Below, piece after piece: positions 1 to 7,131 of a stretch of DNA of 50,726 nt (positions are counted from its first letter, which is position 1; every line of letters starts with the position of its first letter). Under the pieces are notes generated by a model, which searched no databases, was not told the DNA's origin, and worked only from the letters and a program-made list of their open reading frames with translations. The position numbers and the translations under genes were made by a program. This stretch comes from DATJCV01 sp963707665 (GTDB taxonomy: Bacteria > Pseudomonadota > Gammaproteobacteria > Burkholderiales > Burkholderiaceae_D). Location of the stretch: assembly GCA_963707665.1 (NCBI GenBank), contig CAVPQU010000012.1:1-50726 (forward strand), in the 5' to 3' direction.

Positions 1-2
1 TC

Positions 3-46
3 TTGACGTCAATATGACAGGATTGTAAAATACCGACCGATCGGTA
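3..46 (+). promoter_or_regulatory. Promoter with overlapping TetR-type operator
   Basis: TTGACG at 3-8 and TAAAAT at 26-31 are 17 nt apart and look like a sigma70 promoter reading rightwards. TACCGACCGATCGGTA at 31-46 is an inverted repeat (TACCGA, 4-nt spacer, TCGGTA) of the kind bound by TetR-family repressors, and it overlaps the -10/start region as expected for repression. The regulated gene is uncertain: soxC starts about 240 nt downstream, and a gene to the left of the window is also possible. Confidence 0.5.
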
Positions 47-175
47 CAAAAAATTTATCCCTTCGCCCATTGAACGGGGACAGTGGACATTTCGGTTTCT
101 TTCCCTAAGCCGGACGCGTCGATCCTGCCAATTCTCGGCTTGGCGAGATGACGCCGCCGGTTTGTTTTTAAATAA

Positions 176-204
176 TTGCCAATAAATAACTAACGCTTTA
201 TAGA
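176..204 (+). promoter_or_regulatory. Likely soxC promoter
   Basis: TTGCCA at 176-181 and TATAGA at 199-204 are separated by 17 nt in an AT-rich stretch, leaving a leader of roughly 75 nt before the soxC start. Found by eye only. Confidence 0.35.
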
Positions 205-283
205 GGCGGTCACTACGGACCAGCAGCTGCCGAATCGGCAGTTCAGTGTGTGGTACGACGTCATACTAAAGACAGGAGCCAGG

Positions 284-1600
284 ATGCAAGACGAAGAGAA
301 GCTTAAGTTGCTAGTGAAAAAGGCGGAAGAGCAGATTCAGGCAGGTTCTTCCATGACTCATAATGCGCGGCGGAATTTCTTGCGGAAGTCTGCCGCCGTT
401 GCTGGCGGTGTTGGCAGCTTGGGCCTCCTTGGCGCCAACGCCGCATCCTCCACCCTGCCGATACCGAAATCAAACCAGCAGATGGGCCGCCCGATTCCGG
501 AAGAGGAATACGGCATGCCGTCGCAGTATGAGGCGCACGTCAAGCGACGCAGAACCGATGTACTGAAGAACAGGCAGAATTTCTCGGACTGGAGCATGAC
601 TCCACTCCAAGACCAGCACGGCATCGTTACGCCAAATGGGTTGTTCTACGAACGCCACCATAATGGTGTGCCGGACATCAACCCGGATGAGCACCTGCTG
701 GTAATCCATGGCTTGGTAAACCGCCCGCTCAAGTTCTCGATGTCTGACTTGATGCGTTATCCGTCTGTCTCCAAATTCTATTTCATGGAGTGTTCGGGCA
801 ACGGTCTGACCGACTGGCTGAAGCCTGCATCCAAAACCGTGCAGCAATCACACGGCTTGCTTTCCTGCGCACAGTGGACCGGCATTCCCCTGGCATGGCT
901 TCTCGATGAAGCAGGCGTCAAGACTGAAGGCACGTGGTTGTTGGCCGAAGGTGCGGACGCATCTGCCCATATCCGCAGCATACCGATAGCGAAAGCAATG
1001 GATGATGCGCTTTTGGTCTATGCGCAAAATGGGGAAATGCTGCGTCCCGAGAACGGTTATCCCTTGCGCTTGTTCGTGCCCGGATGGGAAGGCAACGTCA
1101 ATATCAAGTGGCTGCGCCGCATCAAGCTGGGGACCGAGCCTTGGAATTTCCGTAGCGAGACTGCGCGTTATACCGATCCGCTCCCGGGGGGGAAATGGCG
1201 CCAGTTCAGCTTTGAGATGGAGGCAAAGTCAGTCATCACGCGGCCGTCGGGCGGCATGAAAATACAGCCGGGGATGCATGAAATCGAAGGCTTTGCCTGG
1301 TCCGGCAATGGCAAGATCAAAGCGGTGGATGTCACAGTGGATGGCGGAAAAACATGGCAAGTTGCAGAACTTGAGGAGCCCGTCCTGGATAAATGCCTGA
1401 CCCGTTTCCGCTATCGCTGGAAATGGCAGGGTGGCCCGGCGGTCATTGCCAGCCGCACGGTTGACAGTACCGGCTATGTGCAACCCACCGTTGCGCAGTT
1501 GAAGGAACAGCGCGCCATGACGGGTTTTGTGCAGCATCACAACGGGATATTCCCGTGGTCCATTAGTGCAACCGGGGAGGTAAGCAATGCCATCGGCTAA
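284..1600 (+). CDS. soxC: Sulfite dehydrogenase molybdenum subunit SoxC
   Basis: Periplasmic molybdopterin oxidoreductase of the sulfite oxidase family, 438 aa, expected to oxidise sulfite or a sulfane-sulfur intermediate and pass electrons to a cytochrome c. A twin-arginine signal (RRNFLRKS, about residues 29-36) precedes an Ala/Gly-rich stretch, so export by Tat is expected. The motif YGMPSQYE is typical of SoxC, and the Mo-binding Cys is in FMECSGNG at about residue 170. The C-terminal part (IEGFAWSGNGKIKAVDVTVDGG) fits the dimerisation domain. The ATG at 284 was chosen because GGAGCC lies just upstream; an in-frame start at 248 has no ribosome site. The stop overlaps the start of soxD by 14 nt, so the two are co-translated. 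No soxA, B, X, Y or Z is seen here, so a stand-alone SorAB-like role is possible. Confidence 0.88.
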   Translation: MQDEEKLKLLVKKAEEQIQAGSSMTHNARRNFLRKSAAVAGGVGSLGLLGANAASSTLPIPKSNQQMGRPIPEEEYGMPSQYEAHVKRRRTDVLKNRQNFSDWSMTPLQDQHGIVTPNGLFYERHHNGVPDINPDEHLLVIHGLVNRPLKFSMSDLMRYPSVSKFYFMECSGNGLTDWLKPASKTVQQSHGLLSCAQWTGIPLAWLLDEAGVKTEGTWLLAEGADASAHIRSIPIAKAMDDALLVYAQNGEMLRPENGYPLRLFVPGWEGNVNIKWLRRIKLGTEPWNFRSETARYTDPLPGGKWRQFSFEMEAKSVITRPSGGMKIQPGMHEIEGFAWSGNGKIKAVDVTVDGGKTWQVAELEEPVLDKCLTRFRYRWKWQGGPAVIASRTVDSTGYVQPTVAQLKEQRAMTGFVQHHNGIFPWSISATGEVSNAIG

Positions 1601-2171
1601 AGTCATATTAAGGGAAATTACCCGTTTTGCGCTTTTGCTTTCTTGCGCAACTGTCCTGGCCGGGCCTGCGGCACCCGGTGTAAAACATGGCAAGCCGGTG
1701 AGCGAAGCCGAATTGGCGGCGTGGAATATCGATATCAATGCCAAGACTGGAGCCGGCCTGCCGTCAGGTAGAGGCACGGCCGCCGAGGGCAAGGCTGTGT
1801 ACGATGCCAAGTGTGCGGCCTGCCACGGCGCAGAAGCCAAGGGCGGCCCCATGTTCGGTACGATGGTAGGGGGGATTGGATCATTCACGACCAATACGCC
1901 CGTGCTTACGCCGGGCAGCATGTTTCCGTATGCACCTATCCTCTATGACTACATCAATCGGGCCATGCCGATGAGTAATCCACAGTCATTGACTGCGAAC
2001 GAGGTTTACGCGGTAAGCGCCTATATCCTGCAGCTGAACGGGTTGATAGGGCCGAATGAGGAAATGAATCAGAAAAGCCTGGTAGCGGTCAAAATGCCTA
2101 ACAGGGATAATTTTGTTGTGGATAACCGCCCCGACACCAAGGCGACACGTTGCATGAAAGATTGCAAATAA
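1587..2171 (+). CDS. soxD: Monoheme cytochrome c, SoxD-like electron acceptor
   Basis: Exported c-type cytochrome of 194 aa. The hydrophobic N-terminal segment (about residues 11-27) is a signal peptide or anchor. A single heme site CAACH is at about residues 76-80, with a possible axial Met in RAMPMSN. It overlaps soxC by 14 nt and has its own strong site (GGGGAGG) just before the ATG, so it is the likely redox partner of the molybdenum subunit. Classical SoxD has two hemes and about 380 residues; this one keeps one heme domain plus a 50-residue tail ending in CMKDC, a Cys pair of unknown role. The SoxD name rests mainly on position. Confidence 0.75.
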   Translation: MPSAKVILREITRFALLLSCATVLAGPAAPGVKHGKPVSEAELAAWNIDINAKTGAGLPSGRGTAAEGKAVYDAKCAACHGAEAKGGPMFGTMVGGIGSFTTNTPVLTPGSMFPYAPILYDYINRAMPMSNPQSLTANEVYAVSAYILQLNGLIGPNEEMNQKSLVAVKMPNRDNFVVDNRPDTKATRCMKDCK

Positions 2172-2257
2172 ATATCGTCCCACTGCGGTGAACACGGGGC
2201 AAGGTCGTGGTCGATAGTGTTCGGGTCGGTCAGGAGAGTGGCGATGTGAAGCTACGG

Positions 2258-2286
2258 CAATTGGGTGGCAGGATGCCACCCAATTG
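2258..2286 (+). other. 13-bp perfect hairpin with GGA loop in the soxD 3' region
   Basis: CAATTGGGTGGCA (2258-2270) and its exact complement (2274-2286) enclose the three-base loop GGA. No T-run follows, so it is not a standard terminator; one lies about 50 nt further on. It could protect the soxCD mRNA 3' end, bind a protein as RNA, or be a DNA operator. A GGA presented in a loop is what CsrA/RsmA proteins recognise, but that link is only inference. Confidence 0.6.
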
Positions 2287-2336
2287 TCTGTCCGGCCTAT
2301 GCTCGGCCAAATACCGCATATATTTCAACTCGCGCA

Positions 2337-2376
2337 AAGAAGCTTCCCTCATGTCGGGGGAACGCTTCTTTTTTTT
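2337..2376 (+). terminator. Intrinsic terminator after soxCD
   Basis: AAGAAGC...GCTTCTT with an inner TTCCC/GGGAA stem is followed by eight T residues. It sits about 165 nt after the soxD stop. Confidence 0.8.
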
Positions 2377-2483
2377 AAGTCGCGCTGTCTGGCTTGATGC
2401 TCTTGGTCCTCGGCCCTGAAAATCAGAGCTCATCTAGCGCCCCAGCCAAGGCGCAATACGGATCACATACCCGCATTGTCTGA

Positions 2484-2939
2484 CCTATATTCGCACTGTA
2501 CGGCCACTACATGCGAAAAAAGCCGGGCACGCCGGAGCAGCGCCAGTGCTGGTTCTGGATGCACTACGCCGAAGGTTCGCTGATGAACTGGCTGGTGATG
2601 AAGCTGGTGTTCACCACGATCCCGACCCAGCCGATGCCGTTTTTCGTGCGCCCGATCGCCCGCCAGTTGTGCGGCCAGGTGCAGGCCAAGCTGATCGATC
2701 CCAACCTGAGTACCGCACTCGACTTCATCGAAAGCCATCTGGCGCGGCACGCCTGGTTTGCCGGCGATCGGTTGACGATTGCCGACTTCCAGATGAGCTT
2801 TCCGGTAGAAGCCGCTTGGGCGCGCGTGAAGCAAGCCAAGAGTGCGCCGGCCTTGCTCGCCTATAAAGAAAAAATGGAAGCCAGGCCGGCTTACCAGCGG
2901 GCAGTGGAGAAGGGCGGGCCCGTCGTCATGGCATCCTGA
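2484..2939 (+). pseudogene. Glutathione S-transferase remnant (C-terminal domain only)
   Basis: The readable frame from 2511 gives 142 aa that match the helical C-terminal domain of a GST: HYAEGSLM, then FAGDRLTIADFQMSFPVEA with the conserved N-capping box, then ARPAYQRA near the end. A full GST of this type has about 220 residues. The thioredoxin-like N-terminal domain that binds glutathione is absent. In-frame sequence before the ATG (PIFALYGHY after the stop at 2481) may still be GST, so the break seems to lie near 2481. There is no clear ribosome site. Probably a decayed gene; a short expressed protein cannot be excluded. Confidence 0.65.
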
Positions 2940-3000
2940 TTGTTGCACGCAGTCCGCAGGCCAAGAGCGCTCATCGGCATGAAGCTGGTTTCGCGCAGAT

Positions 3001-3324
3001 TTAGCCCGGCTTGCCGGCCGTCAGCCACCGTGTAAGTGATTTGTTCCGCTCCGGCGGTGGCAGCATGCGCTGTACCATGATTTCCCATTGCCACGACAAT
3101 GGCTGGCAAGTCGCACGCAAAACCGGCGCCAGTTCAGGCAGGCTGGCCAAGGTCTTCAGGTAGCGCTCGATCACCGAGGCCAACCTGATGCAAACGCAAC
3201 TTTCCCGGTTGCTCATAGTGTAGTAGTGCGACATCAAATGCAGGACCGCTGACACCATCAGCTCGGGCTGGATGGTTTCTTCTGCGGATTCTGGAAACAC
3301 CGGGTCAATTGGATCGCTGGCCAT
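3001..3324 (-). CDS. Conserved hypothetical small protein
   Basis: Encodes 107 aa from an ATG at 3324 with AAGGAG a few bases upstream, which makes it a convincing gene although I cannot assign a family. The protein has an acidic N-terminus (DPIDPVFPESAEE) followed by a predicted helical section with HLMSHYY, two Cys (ESCVC) and a basic C-terminal end. No signal peptide or membrane segment is evident. It is transcribed away from the FTR1 iron permease gene, and one Fur box (3483-3501) lies in the shared upstream region, so an iron-linked role is possible but not shown. Confidence 0.55.
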   Translation of the reverse strand: MASDPIDPVFPESAEETIQPELMVSAVLHLMSHYYTMSNRESCVCIRLASVIERYLKTLASLPELAPVLRATCQPLSWQWEIMVQRMLPPPERNKSLTRWLTAGKPG

Positions 3325-3482
3325 CACGTACTCCTTGATTTAGGGGAAGCCCTGATTGGCGATCGCGCAATGAGCATGTCAAACGGGCATACCGCTGCGC
3401 AGAGCCGACAAGGCTAAACGAAGGCCCGATTGGTCGCCGGGTGACAAGCGTGCTGCAGGGCAAAGGACTCCATTAGGTCTTT

Positions 3483-3501
3483 AATGAGAATAATTCTCAT
3501 T
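3483..3501. promoter_or_regulatory. Fur box 1, perfect 9-1-9 palindrome
   Basis: AATGAGAATAATTCTCATT is a perfect inverted repeat matching the Fur consensus pattern. It lies in the divergent region between the hypothetical gene (start 3324) and the FTR1 gene. Confidence 0.85.
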
Positions 3502-3584
3502 TGTGTCGTTACCTGTTTTGCCGGCCATGGCAAGTTTTTCCTCGTCTGATAAACAGATTGATCATGTCGCTTAGATCATGCCAA

Positions 3585-3603
3585 AATGAGAATCATTATC
3601 ATT
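3585..3603. promoter_or_regulatory. Fur box 2, directly before the FTR1 gene
   Basis: AATGAGAATCATTATCATT matches the Fur consensus (GATAATGATAATCATTATC) closely. It ends a few bases before the first candidate start at 3606, so Fur bound here could block initiation. Confidence 0.85.
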
Positions 3604-3623
3604 TGATGTTTTCAATTTTTGCC

Positions 3624-5603
3624 ATGCCACCGAAAAATTTCGCCCCAGGGCCTGCTCCTGCGGCCGCTATTCGCTGCTTGCTGGCGCTGGTTCTGGCGAT
3701 GATGTTATCGAGTGCCTTTGCAACGCCGGGCGCTGACGAAAAGGCGCAGACCGTGGTCCATATGCTGGATTACATCAGCGTCGACTATCCGAATTTCGTG
3801 CGCGACGGCAAGGTGCTGAACCAGTCGGAATACGAGGAGCAACTGGAGTTTGCAGCGCAGTCGATTGCGCTCTTGACGCAGTTGCCGGCGCAAGCGGAAC
3901 AGCAAGCCCTGCTCGACCAGGCGCGTCGCCTGCACGCCAGCATTGACGCCAAAGCTACCGGCGCCGACGTCAGCGCCGCAGCCAATGCGCTACGCGACAA
4001 TGTGATCCGGGTCTGGCGCCTGACCGTGGCACCGAAGCAGGCGCCCGACCTGCGCCTTGGTGCCCGCTCGTACGATGCCAATTGCATTGCCTGCCACGGC
4101 GCCAGTGGTCGCGGCGACGGCCCGCTGGCACAGGGCATGACGCCGCCGCCGAGCGATTTTCACAATAGCGCACGCATGAATACGCGCAGCATTTACGGTC
4201 TCTACAACACCATCACGCTGGGCGTCGGCGGCACGCCGATGCGGCCGTTTGCCGAATTGAGCGAAGCCGATCGTTGGGCGCTGGCATTCTTCGTCGGTGG
4301 CATCCGGGCCACGCCGGCAGACGTCGAACAGGGTGCGAAATTATGGCGGCAGGGCACAGGCAAGGACGATTTCAGCGACTTGAGAAAACTGGTCACGGTG
4401 GCACCTGCCGATGTCCGTGGCCAGCATGGTGCTGCCATCGCCAGCGTCCAGGCTTACCTGACAGCCCATCCCGAGGCGCTGCGGAGCCTGGCGCCGCAAC
4501 CGCTGGAACTGACCCGCGCCAAGCTGGAACAGGCGCTGCAGGCATATCGCCGGGGCGATCGGGACGGTGCCCGGCAACTGGCGATCGGCGCCTATCTGGA
4601 AGGCTTCGAGCTGATCGAGTCCAGTCTCGACAATGTCGATCCCGCCCTGCGCGGCGACACCGAGCGCGCCATGATGCGCTTGCGCTCGACGATCGGAGAC
4701 GGCGAGCCGGCGGATGCAGTGGCAATGCAGATCGGCCAGATCCAGAATCTGCTCGACCGCGCCGAGGAAAAACTTGCGGCCGGCGATCTGTCGCCACTGG
4801 CGGCATTTATCAGCGCCTTGCTGATCCTGCTGCGGGAAGGGTTGGAAGCATTGCTGGTGCTGGCGGCGATCCTGGCTTTCGTGCTTAAAACGGGGCGGCG
4901 CGATGCGCTGCCGTACATTCACGCCGGCTGGATTTGCGCGCTCGGGTTGGGCGGCCTGACCTGGATCGCCGCCAATTATCTGCTGACCATCAGCGGCGCC
5001 AATCGCGAGGTGACGGAAGGCGTCACGGCCCTGATCGCAGCCGCCATGCTGCTGTATGTCGGCTACTGGCTGCACAGCAAATCGTATGCGCAGGCGTGGC
5101 AACACTTCATACGCGAGCAGGTCACGACCGCGCTCGGCAAGCGCACCCTGTGGGCGATGGCGGGAATTTCCTTTCTGGCGATCTACCGTGAACTGTTTGA
5201 AATCATCCTGTTCTACGAAACCCTGTGGGTCCAGGTCGGGCCGGAAGGGCGCCTCGCGGTGCTGGGCGGAATCGGTTCCGCAGCAGTGTTGCTGGCGTTA
5301 CTGGGCTGGCTGATCCTGAAATACAGTGTGCGGCTGCCGATCGGCCCGTTTTTTTCCGCCACCTCCGGCCTGCTGGCCTTGATGGCGGTGGTATTTGCCG
5401 GTAACGGCATGGCTGCGTTGCAGGAAGCGGGGGTAATCAATTCCACCTTGGTGCATTTCGTTTCCGTGCCCTTGCTCGGCGTGCATCCGACCGCGCAGGG
5501 GCTGTGGCTGCAACTGGCGGTGCTGCTACTGGTGCTGAGCGGAGTCTTGCTTTCACGCCGCAAGGCACTGCGCGCCAAGGGAACGGCACAATCGCTACAA
5601 TGA
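3624..5603 (+). CDS. Cytochrome c / FTR1-family iron permease fusion
   Basis: Inner-membrane high-affinity iron importer of 659 aa with a periplasmic heme domain. Order: signal peptide (about residues 12-35, LLALVLAMMLSSAFA), helical region, cytochrome c domain with CIACH near residue 154 and a GMTPPPSDFH segment, linker, then the FTR1 membrane domain of about seven helices. The two iron-binding REXXE motifs are REGLE (about residue 404) and RELFE (about residue 521). Ferrous iron is probably oxidised at the heme domain before import. The start is uncertain: ATGs at 3564, 3606 and 3624 all lack good ribosome sites; 3624 gives the most normal signal peptide. Two Fur boxes lie upstream, predicting repression in iron-replete cells. 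Confidence 0.88.
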   Translation: MPPKNFAPGPAPAAAIRCLLALVLAMMLSSAFATPGADEKAQTVVHMLDYISVDYPNFVRDGKVLNQSEYEEQLEFAAQSIALLTQLPAQAEQQALLDQARRLHASIDAKATGADVSAAANALRDNVIRVWRLTVAPKQAPDLRLGARSYDANCIACHGASGRGDGPLAQGMTPPPSDFHNSARMNTRSIYGLYNTITLGVGGTPMRPFAELSEADRWALAFFVGGIRATPADVEQGAKLWRQGTGKDDFSDLRKLVTVAPADVRGQHGAAIASVQAYLTAHPEALRSLAPQPLELTRAKLEQALQAYRRGDRDGARQLAIGAYLEGFELIESSLDNVDPALRGDTERAMMRLRSTIGDGEPADAVAMQIGQIQNLLDRAEEKLAAGDLSPLAAFISALLILLREGLEALLVLAAILAFVLKTGRRDALPYIHAGWICALGLGGLTWIAANYLLTISGANREVTEGVTALIAAAMLLYVGYWLHSKSYAQAWQHFIREQVTTALGKRTLWAMAGISFLAIYRELFEIILFYETLWVQVGPEGRLAVLGGIGSAAVLLALLGWLILKYSVRLPIGPFFSATSGLLALMAVVFAGNGMAALQEAGVINSTLVHFVSVPLLGVHPTAQGLWLQLAVLLLVLSGVLLSRRKALRAKGTAQSLQ

Positions 5604-5631
5604 GTCCTTCTGCTTGCCCGCATCCATCCCC

Positions 5632-6357
5632 ATGACCGAAACCGTCCGTCTTGCCAAACATCTTGCCGAATCCCTCCCTTGCTCGCGCGGCGAGGCCGAG
5701 CGCTATATCGCCGGCGGCTGGGTGCTGGTGGACGGCCAGGTAGTGGAAGAGCCGGGCTTGCGGATACTGCCGCGCCAGCGGGTGGAATTGCTGCCGCAGG
5801 CGAGCGCGGCGGCACTCGAACCAGTCACACTGCTGCTGCATAAACCGGCCGGCACGCGTGCCGAGATCGCGGCGCTGCTCCCACTGCTTACCGAGGCCGC
5901 GCATGTCGCCGACGACCATACCCGCATTCGTGTTCTGAAGCGGCACCTGGACGGCTTGACGCTGGTCGCGCCGCTGGAAGCGGCCGCCAGCGGCCTGCAG
6001 GTATTGACCCAGGATTGGCGGGTGGCGCGCAAGCTGGTGGATGATATTGCCAGCACGGAACAGGAATATATTGTCGAAGTCGGCGGCGCCGCAGGTGCGG
6101 CAGCGGACAGCCTGGTGCGGCTGAATCAGGGCTTGCGCTGGAATGGCAAGCTGCTGGCGCCAGCCAAGGTCAGCTGGCAAAACGAAACCCGGCTGCGTTT
6201 CGCGCTCAAGGCGCCGCAAGCCGGGCAGATCGCCGCCATCTGCGAGCAGGCTGGCTTGGCGGTGCGGAGCATCAAGCGAATCCGCATCGGCCGCGTACCG
6301 ATGGCTGGCTTGCCGCCGGGGCAATGGCGTTATCTGGCGGGATACCAGCGGTTTTGA
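5632..6357 (+). CDS. RsuA/RluF-like pseudouridine synthase family protein, active-site Asp replaced
   Basis: The 241-aa protein has an N-terminal S4 RNA-binding domain (SRGEAERYIAGGWVLVDGQVVEEPG, about residues 20-45) followed by a pseudouridine synthase-like domain starting at LLLHKPAG. Active enzymes carry GRLDxxTxGLLLLTxD; here the equivalent stretch is APLEAAASGLQVLTQD, so the catalytic Asp position holds Glu and the preceding Gly-Arg is Ala-Pro. It may bind rRNA without isomerising it, or use altered chemistry. The ATG at 5632 was chosen because the frame upstream offers only a weak TTG. It follows FTR1 by 28 nt but is functionally unrelated. The family is fairly sure, the activity is not. 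Confidence 0.75.
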   Translation: MTETVRLAKHLAESLPCSRGEAERYIAGGWVLVDGQVVEEPGLRILPRQRVELLPQASAAALEPVTLLLHKPAGTRAEIAALLPLLTEAAHVADDHTRIRVLKRHLDGLTLVAPLEAAASGLQVLTQDWRVARKLVDDIASTEQEYIVEVGGAAGAAADSLVRLNQGLRWNGKLLAPAKVSWQNETRLRFALKAPQAGQIAAICEQAGLAVRSIKRIRIGRVPMAGLPPGQWRYLAGYQRF

Positions 6358-6380
6358 GGTGTGACCGGAGGAGCGATCCG

Positions 6381-7130
6381 ATGCGCTATCAGCTGTATTA
6401 CTGGCCGACGATCCAGGGACGCGGCGAATTCATCCGGCTGGCGCTGGAGCAGGCCGGCGCCGATTATGTCGACGTGGCGCGGCGCTCGGCGCGCAGTGGG
6501 ATGGGGCTGCCGGCCCTGATGCATTTCCTCGAAGATGAAGCCGTGGTACGGCCGCCGTTCGCGCCGCCGTATCTGAAAGCCGGCGAGCTGCTGATCGGCC
6601 AGACTGCCAATATCCTGCTGTTTCTTGGGCCGCGCCTGCAACTGGTGCCGGAGGATGAAGCGAGCCGCCTGTGGGCACACCAGTTGCAACTGACCATCGC
6701 CGACCTGGTGACGGAAATCCACGACAGCCACCATCCGATCGCCAGTGGCCTGTACTACGAACAGCAGAAGGAGGAAGCACGGCGGCGCGCTGCCGATTTC
6801 ACGGCCGCGCGGCTGCCGAAGTTCCTCGATTATTTCGAACAGGCCATGCGCCGCAACCCGGATGGCAGCGAGCACGCGGTAGGGGCTGCCTTGTCGTATG
6901 TGGACTTGTCGCTGTTCCAGATCATGGCCGGCCTGCGTTACGCGTATCCGCGGACCATGCGCCGGCTGGCGGCTGACTATCCGCTGCTGATCGCGCTGCA
7001 TGAGCGGGTTGCGGCTGAAGCGCGCGTGGCGAAATACCTGGCGTCGCGCCGCCGCCTGCCGTTCAACCAGAGCGGAATTTTCCGCCACTATCCAGCGCTC
7101 GACCAGCCGTCAGTACAACTGGCGTCATAG
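6381..7130 (+). CDS. Glutathione S-transferase family protein
   Basis: Cytosolic protein of 249 aa. The N-terminus (YQLYYWPTIQGRGEFIRLALEQAG) has the Tyr and GRGE..R pattern of alpha/sigma-type GSTs, and the C-terminal half contains the GST helical domain (ALSYVDLSLFQIMAGL). GGAGGAG precedes the ATG at 6381. The gene starts 23 nt after the pseudouridine synthase-like gene and runs towards clsB, with only one base between the two stop codons. The substrate cannot be told from sequence. Confidence 0.8.
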   Translation: MRYQLYYWPTIQGRGEFIRLALEQAGADYVDVARRSARSGMGLPALMHFLEDEAVVRPPFAPPYLKAGELLIGQTANILLFLGPRLQLVPEDEASRLWAHQLQLTIADLVTEIHDSHHPIASGLYYEQQKEEARRRAADFTAARLPKFLDYFEQAMRRNPDGSEHAVGAALSYVDLSLFQIMAGLRYAYPRTMRRLAADYPLLIALHERVAAEARVAKYLASRRRLPFNQSGIFRHYPALDQPSVQLAS

Positions 7131-7131
7131 C

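Larger units (their letters stand above)
2172..2483. other. Gene-free stretch after soxD: hairpin, terminator, no ORF
   Basis: This 312-nt stretch between soxD and the GST remnant contains a perfect hairpin (2258-2286) and an intrinsic terminator (2337-2376), annotated separately. The short ORFs crossing it have no ribosome site or recognisable protein features, and I would not call them genes. Confidence 0.5.

Noticed and set aside
2207..2419. A 70-codon frame after soxD
   Set aside because: It crosses a perfect hairpin and a terminator and has no protein features.
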